Assembly (NCBI GenBank): GCA_041180785.1 | Contig: JBEGQV010000035.1 | Coordinates: 1 to 18,230 of the forward strand | Origin: Sandaracinomonas sp041180785 | GTDB lineage: Bacteria; Bacteroidota; Bacteroidia; Cytophagales; Spirosomataceae | DNA length: 18,230 nucleotides | Direction of reading: 5' to 3' | Part shown: positions 14,738-18,230 of the stretch, piece after piece | Layout of the letters: the number at the start of each line of letters is the position of its first letter | How positions within the stretch are numbered: position 1 is the stretch's first letter | Program-made: the position numbers and the translations under genes | The notes under the pieces: model-generated | What the model saw: the letters and a program-made list of their open reading frames with translations, nothing else | Told to the model about the DNA's origin: nothing | Database searches by the model: none

Positions 14738-17395
14738 ATGAAAAAGGTTATCGCGTTAGCTCTTGTATCTAAATTACTAATCCTTAACCTATTTTATTAT
14801 AACGAAGTGAAAGCAGCAGGGCCCAATGGCCCTGCTCTTTTTTCTACTGCAAAACCCTGGACCTACTGGTGGTGGCCAGGATCTGCAGTCAATGAAAAAG
14901 GCATTACTTTTCAATTGGAAGCTTATGCAAAAGCTGGATTCGGTGGACTTCACATCATTCCAATTTATGGTGCTAAAGGTTTTGAGAAAGATTTTTTGCC
15001 TTACTTATCTCCTCAATGGCAACAAAAATATTTGTTTGTATTGAAGGAAGCTAAGCGATTACATCTTGGAATCGACATGACTCTAGGCACTGGTTGGCCC
15101 TTCGGTGGTCCGCAAATTACTGCAGAAGAAGCCGCTAAATCCTACAAAATTGTAACTTATTCACCCATTGAAGGAAGCAAACCTAATATCCCATCGAGTT
15201 TAGAAAATACCCCTAATTCGACCTTACTAACCACAGAAAAAATTGAAGGTAAATGGTATGCCTTGTACCAAATGCTAACTAAGCAAATGGTCAAACGGGC
15301 TGCTCCAGGTGGAGAAGGACTTGTTATGGATCATTTTTCATCAAAGGCATTTAACACGTATCAACATAAATTTATACCTACCTTACAAAAATCAAAAGGC
15401 AATCTTCGGGCTATTTACACCGATTCTTATGAAGTCTATGGGGCAAACTGGACCACTGATTTGCTTACAAAATTCCAAAGTTGGAATGGTTACGATTTGC
15501 GTTCTAAATTGAATGTTTTAGCCAAAGACAAGGCTGAAACAGAAGAAGAAAATCAAATTTGGGCAGATTACCATCGAACCATCAGTCGTTTGGTGCAAGA
15601 AGAATTTACCCAAAATTTTCATCAATTTGCCATTCAGCAAGGTGTACAGTCGAGAGACCAGGCACATGGAAGTCCAGGAAATTTGATTGACTTGTATAGT
15701 CAAGTGGATATTCCTGAATCTGAATTCTTTGGAAGTAAGCCGTATAAAATTCCAGGGTACCGAATCGACCCAGATTATGATTCCACCACTTTTGGAATTC
15801 CTGACATCAAAATCATCAAGTTAGCTTCTTCTGCTGCCCATTTTTATGGAAAGAAATTAGTTTCTAGTGAAACAGCAACTTGGTTGGGAAATCATTTCAA
15901 AGTTTCTTTGGCACAAGTAAAACCGGTGGTCGACGAAGTGATGCTGGGAGGGGTCAACCATTTGTTTTACCATGGGGCAACTTATTCGCCTCCTGAGGTA
16001 AAATGGCCAGGTTGGTTGTTTTATGCCAGTACAAATTTTAATTACAACAGTCATTTTTGGAAGGTTATGCCCGAATTAAATGGCTACATCGAGCGTTGCC
16101 AATCCCGCTTGCAAAATGCCAAATCCGATGCGGAAATCATGTTGTATTTTCCGATGGAAGATATTTGGCACAAAGAAAATGGAAAGGGGAAATTGCATAC
16201 CATGGAACTTCACGCTAATAGCAGAATTTGGATGCAAAAAACAGCCTTTGCCCATTGGGCAAATTTATTTCAAAACAATGGATTTCAGGCGGATTATGTT
16301 TCGGATGAAATGCTGACGAAGTTAAAATTAAATCCCAACAAAACTTTTACTTCGCCTGGTGGACAAACCTATAAAATTTTGTTTTTGCCAGCCGTTGATT
16401 TTTTATCTTTGGAATCGCTGGAATTGGTTTCTAATTGGATTCAAAAAGGGTATCCCGTTTATTTTTTAGAACATTGGCCCCAAAATAGAAATACTTATCA
16501 ATGGTCTGAGGCCTTGCAAGAAAGATGGAATCATGCCATAGAACACTTGATGTTGCGGGTTGTTGCAGATCCGCGAGATGTATTAAAAAAACATGGAGTA
16601 GTACATGAAGAAGGTTTAGCAAGTTTAGGCTTGACCTATTTTCGAAAAAAATCTGCAAACGGTTTTGTTTATTTTATTGCCAATTTAGGAGCAGCTGAAA
16701 AAGAGTCGAACATTAAATTGGGCAAAATTTCCGGTGGATATAAAATGTATCATCCATTGACTCAAAAATCAAGTGATGGCATGGTTGACAAAAAAACAAA
16801 TCAACTGTTTGTTCGACTTGAACCAGGGGAAACCATTTTTGTGGAACAATTCAGGACTCCTAAATCACATGCAAAAAAGTTGACACCGGAATATGTTCAA
16901 AAGGAGGTTGATATCAAGGGTCCAGTAATCATTGAATTCGTTCATGGCTCACCTTCATTGCCAAAAAATTTAGTTTTCGAGACTGCAAATTATTGGACAA
17001 GTGATTTGTCAACTCAATATTTTACTGGACAAGGAGTTTACAAATTGCATATTAGTTTAGATTCCATTGCTTTGGCTCAAACAAATTTTTTACATTTCAC
17101 ACAAATTCGAGATTGGGCAAAAGTGAAAATCAATGGAAAAGAAATTGGAACCATGTGGTCCATTCCTTTTAAAATTGAAGTTCCGAAAGGAGTGTTGAAA
17201 GCAGAAAATGAGATTGAATTGGAGGTAAGTAATGTGTCGGCTAACTACATTCGATTGTTGGATCAGCAGAGGGTACCATGGAAGAATTTTTATGAAATCA
17301 ATTTTGTTGACATTCGTTATAAACCATTTGATGCTGCTATTTGGGCCATAGAGCCCGCAGGTTTTGCCGGAAAAATTTATTATTCCAATCGATGA
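14738..17395 (+). CDS. Secreted GH106-like glycoside hydrolase (alpha-L-rhamnosidase family type)
   Basis: I use ATG 14738 rather than the in-frame TTG six bases earlier. The 885-residue product has a signal peptide (1-26, ending VKA). The mature N-terminus WTYWWWPGSA (41-50) and the stretch GIDMTLGTGWPFGGP (111-125) are characteristic of GH106-like proteins. The following TIM-barrel region contains TDSYEVYG (228-235), QAHGSPGNLIDLYSQVDIPESE (308-329) and SSETATWLG (376-384); Glu232, Glu329 and Glu378 are candidate active-site or calcium-binding acids, not assigned. The last 150 residues form a beta-sandwich of the galactose-binding kind, including VKINGKEIG. Known GH106 enzymes remove L-rhamnose from pectin side chains such as rhamnogalacturonan. 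Coupling with xylA instead of rhamnose genes, and the lack of SusC/D genes nearby, leave the true sugar open. It likely acts in the periplasm. Confidence 0.82.
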   Translation: MKKVIALALVSKLLILNLFYYNEVKAAGPNGPALFSTAKPWTYWWWPGSAVNEKGITFQLEAYAKAGFGGLHIIPIYGAKGFEKDFLPYLSPQWQQKYLFVLKEAKRLHLGIDMTLGTGWPFGGPQITAEEAAKSYKIVTYSPIEGSKPNIPSSLENTPNSTLLTTEKIEGKWYALYQMLTKQMVKRAAPGGEGLVMDHFSSKAFNTYQHKFIPTLQKSKGNLRAIYTDSYEVYGANWTTDLLTKFQSWNGYDLRSKLNVLAKDKAETEEENQIWADYHRTISRLVQEEFTQNFHQFAIQQGVQSRDQAHGSPGNLIDLYSQVDIPESEFFGSKPYKIPGYRIDPDYDSTTFGIPDIKIIKLASSAAHFYGKKLVSSETATWLGNHFKVSLAQVKPVVDEVMLGGVNHLFYHGATYSPPEVKWPGWLFYASTNFNYNSHFWKVMPELNGYIERCQSRLQNAKSDAEIMLYFPMEDIWHKENGKGKLHTMELHANSRIWMQKTAFAHWANLFQNNGFQADYVSDEMLTKLKLNPNKTFTSPGGQTYKILFLPAVDFLSLESLELVSNWIQKGYPVYFLEHWPQNRNTYQWSEALQERWNHAIEHLMLRVVADPRDVLKKHGVVHEEGLASLGLTYFRKKSANGFVYFIANLGAAEKESNIKLGKISGGYKMYHPLTQKSSDGMVDKKTNQLFVRLEPGETIFVEQFRTPKSHAKKLTPEYVQKEVDIKGPVIIEFVHGSPSLPKNLVFETANYWTSDLSTQYFTGQGVYKLHISLDSIALAQTNFLHFTQIRDWAKVKINGKEIGTMWSIPFKIEVPKGVLKAENEIELEVSNVSANYIRLLDQQRVPWKNFYEINFVDIRYKPFDAAIWAIEPAGFAGKIYYSNR

Positions 17396-18054
17396 ATCCT
17401 TGGATTAAATCCTTACAAATTGAATTAGAAAAGCAGGCTAATGCGCAAGATGCCTTTTGGATGGCCAAGTACATGCGCAATCAATTTGTGTTTTTAGGTA
17501 TCAAAAAACCTATTCAAATGCAGGTGTTTAAAAAAGTGGTTAAATCATTTCCTGCATCTGAAAATTACCTTGAAATTGCGACGGAGTTAAGTGAAATGCC
17601 AGCGCATGAATATCATTATTTGTCGATGGTATTGGTCATACACATGAAAAAGCATTGGGATGATCGGATTCCCTCTTGGGTGGAAAAAATGACCTTGAAG
17701 TATCCTTGGTGGGATATTACGGATGTCTTGGCACCCAAAATTTTGGGACCTTTTTTTTTGAAATTTCCTGAGCAAAAAGAATATTTTGTAGATCGCTGGA
17801 TGAACAGTGGAAATATTTGGTTGCAGCGACTTTGTATTTTATATCCATTGGATTATAAAATGAATTTACAAACAGAAGAGTTGGCAGCGATTATATTACC
17901 CCTTTCCAGTTCAAAAGAGTTTTTTATTCAAAAGGCCATTGGATGGATCTTGCGTCAATACGCAAGATCGAACCCAGGATGGGTTCGTGCATTTGTTCAA
18001 CAACATACCTTAGCTTCCTTAAGCAAAAGAGAGGCCTTAAAACATCTTACATAA
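17392..18054 (+). CDS. AlkD-like DNA alkylation repair protein (HEAT-like repeats)
   Basis: The start is the ATG that overlaps the preceding stop (ATGA, 4 bp), giving 220 residues, close to the family length. The protein is all-helical, built of HEAT-like repeats. Residues matching the DNA-binding and catalytic set of Bacillus cereus AlkD (Trp109, Asp113, Arg148, Trp187, from memory) appear at a constant offset of two: Trp107 and Asp111 in WWDITD, Arg146 in WLQRL, and Trp185 in IGWILRQY. AlkD is a DNA glycosylase that removes positively charged alkylated bases such as N3-methyladenine and N7-methylguanine without flipping the base. With all key residues kept, this protein is probably an active glycosylase. 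It is a cytoplasmic protein, so cotranscription with a secreted glycoside hydrolase does not suggest a shared pathway. Its last 8 bases overlap the end of the minus-strand neighbour. Confidence 0.9.
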   Translation: MNPWIKSLQIELEKQANAQDAFWMAKYMRNQFVFLGIKKPIQMQVFKKVVKSFPASENYLEIATELSEMPAHEYHYLSMVLVIHMKKHWDDRIPSWVEKMTLKYPWWDITDVLAPKILGPFFLKFPEQKEYFVDRWMNSGNIWLQRLCILYPLDYKMNLQTEELAAIILPLSSSKEFFIQKAIGWILRQYARSNPGWVRAFVQQHTLASLSKREALKHLT

Positions 18055-18230
18055 ATTGGTTTAGCCAATTTCTTGCCTCTTTTTCAGTGGAAAAAGATTT
18101 CATTGGGATGGGCGATTTTTGGAATTTGAACAGCAGATTCATGATGAATTTTCCGAGTGATCCCTCAGATACCATGGCCATTGCAGTATAAATTTCGGGT
18201 AGTTTTTGCTTGCTAAGTTCTCTTGTTGCT
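18047..18230 (-). CDS. STAS/SEC14-like (SpoIIAA-like) domain protein, C-terminal fragment
   Basis: An open minus-strand frame enters from the right edge of the window and ends at a TAA at 18049-18047, giving the last 60 residues of a protein whose start is outside. The visible part reads as a helix, then AMAMVSEGSLGKFIMNLL, then PIPMKSFSTEKEARNWL. This fits the C-terminal half of small STAS/SEC14-like proteins common in Bacteroidota, in which a strand and a hydrophobic helix are followed by a Pro-containing turn and an EEA-WL helix. Such proteins are typically about 120-140 residues and lack an assigned function. The opposite-strand frame over the same bases shows no family resemblance. The tail overlaps the AlkD-like gene by 8 bp, so the two are convergent with no room for a terminator between them. 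Confidence 0.68.
   Translation of the reverse strand, partial: ATRELSKQKLPEIYTAMAMVSEGSLGKFIMNLLFKFQKSPIPMKSFSTEKEARNWLNQFM

Noticed and set aside
17943..18191. Plus-strand open frame of 82 codons at the end of the window
   Set aside because: It overlaps the AlkD-like gene in another frame and runs antisense to the STAS-like fragment, and its product shows no family features.

Overview
The window looks like chromosomal DNA from a member of the Bacteroidota, probably a pigmented Cytophagales-type bacterium. The evidence is low GC content, A-rich leaders without Shine-Dalgarno sequences, a TTG/TAnnTTTG-like promoter, a DUF4292 lipoprotein beside a TPR protein and an EnvC-type protein, a TonB-dependent receptor with a carboxypeptidase-like N-terminal domain, and carotenoid genes. 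The phylum is fairly secure. The order is a guess, and no genus can be named. Coding density is very high: only three intergenic gaps exceed 100 bp, none reaches 300 bp, and no tRNA, rRNA, CRISPR array, phage or IS element was seen.

Positions 1-5326 (+) form one closely packed run. It holds the end of an MBOAT O-acyltransferase, an SGNH/AlgX-like partner protein, a secreted TPR protein, a DUF4292 lipoprotein and an EnvC-like coiled-coil protein with a degenerate LytM domain. The theme is the cell envelope: polysaccharide O-acylation, outer-membrane lipoprotein function and control of peptidoglycan hydrolysis. The run ends tail to tail, with an 11-bp overlap, against a minus-strand TonB-dependent receptor (5316-7646). 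A perfect 11-bp-arm palindrome sits just before the receptor start and overlaps its likely promoter.

Divergent from the receptor is a tight three-gene operon (7798-10824): phytoene desaturase (crtI), phytoene synthase (crtB) and a TauE/SafE-family permease. CrtB makes phytoene from two geranylgeranyl diphosphates and CrtI desaturates it to a coloured carotene. No cyclase or hydroxylase gene is present here. The permease is translationally coupled to crtB, but its substrate is unknown. The gap after it carries two opposed arrays of a GTTATGR-type heptamer, and then comes a convergent secreted M1 metallopeptidase (10940-13282, -).

Positions 13403-18054 (+) form a second operon: xylose isomerase (xylA), a large secreted GH106-like glycoside hydrolase and an AlkD-like DNA alkylation repair protein, separated by 6 bp and then overlapping by 4 bp. 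The first two fit plant-type polysaccharide use; the repair gene looks like a passenger. The window ends in a minus-strand STAS/SEC14-like protein, cut by the window edge, whose tail overlaps the repair gene by 8 bp.

I found no clear, wholly new system. The best leads are the palindrome at the receptor promoter, the inverted heptamer arrays, the permease locked to crtIB, and the xylA/GH106-like/alkD-like operon.
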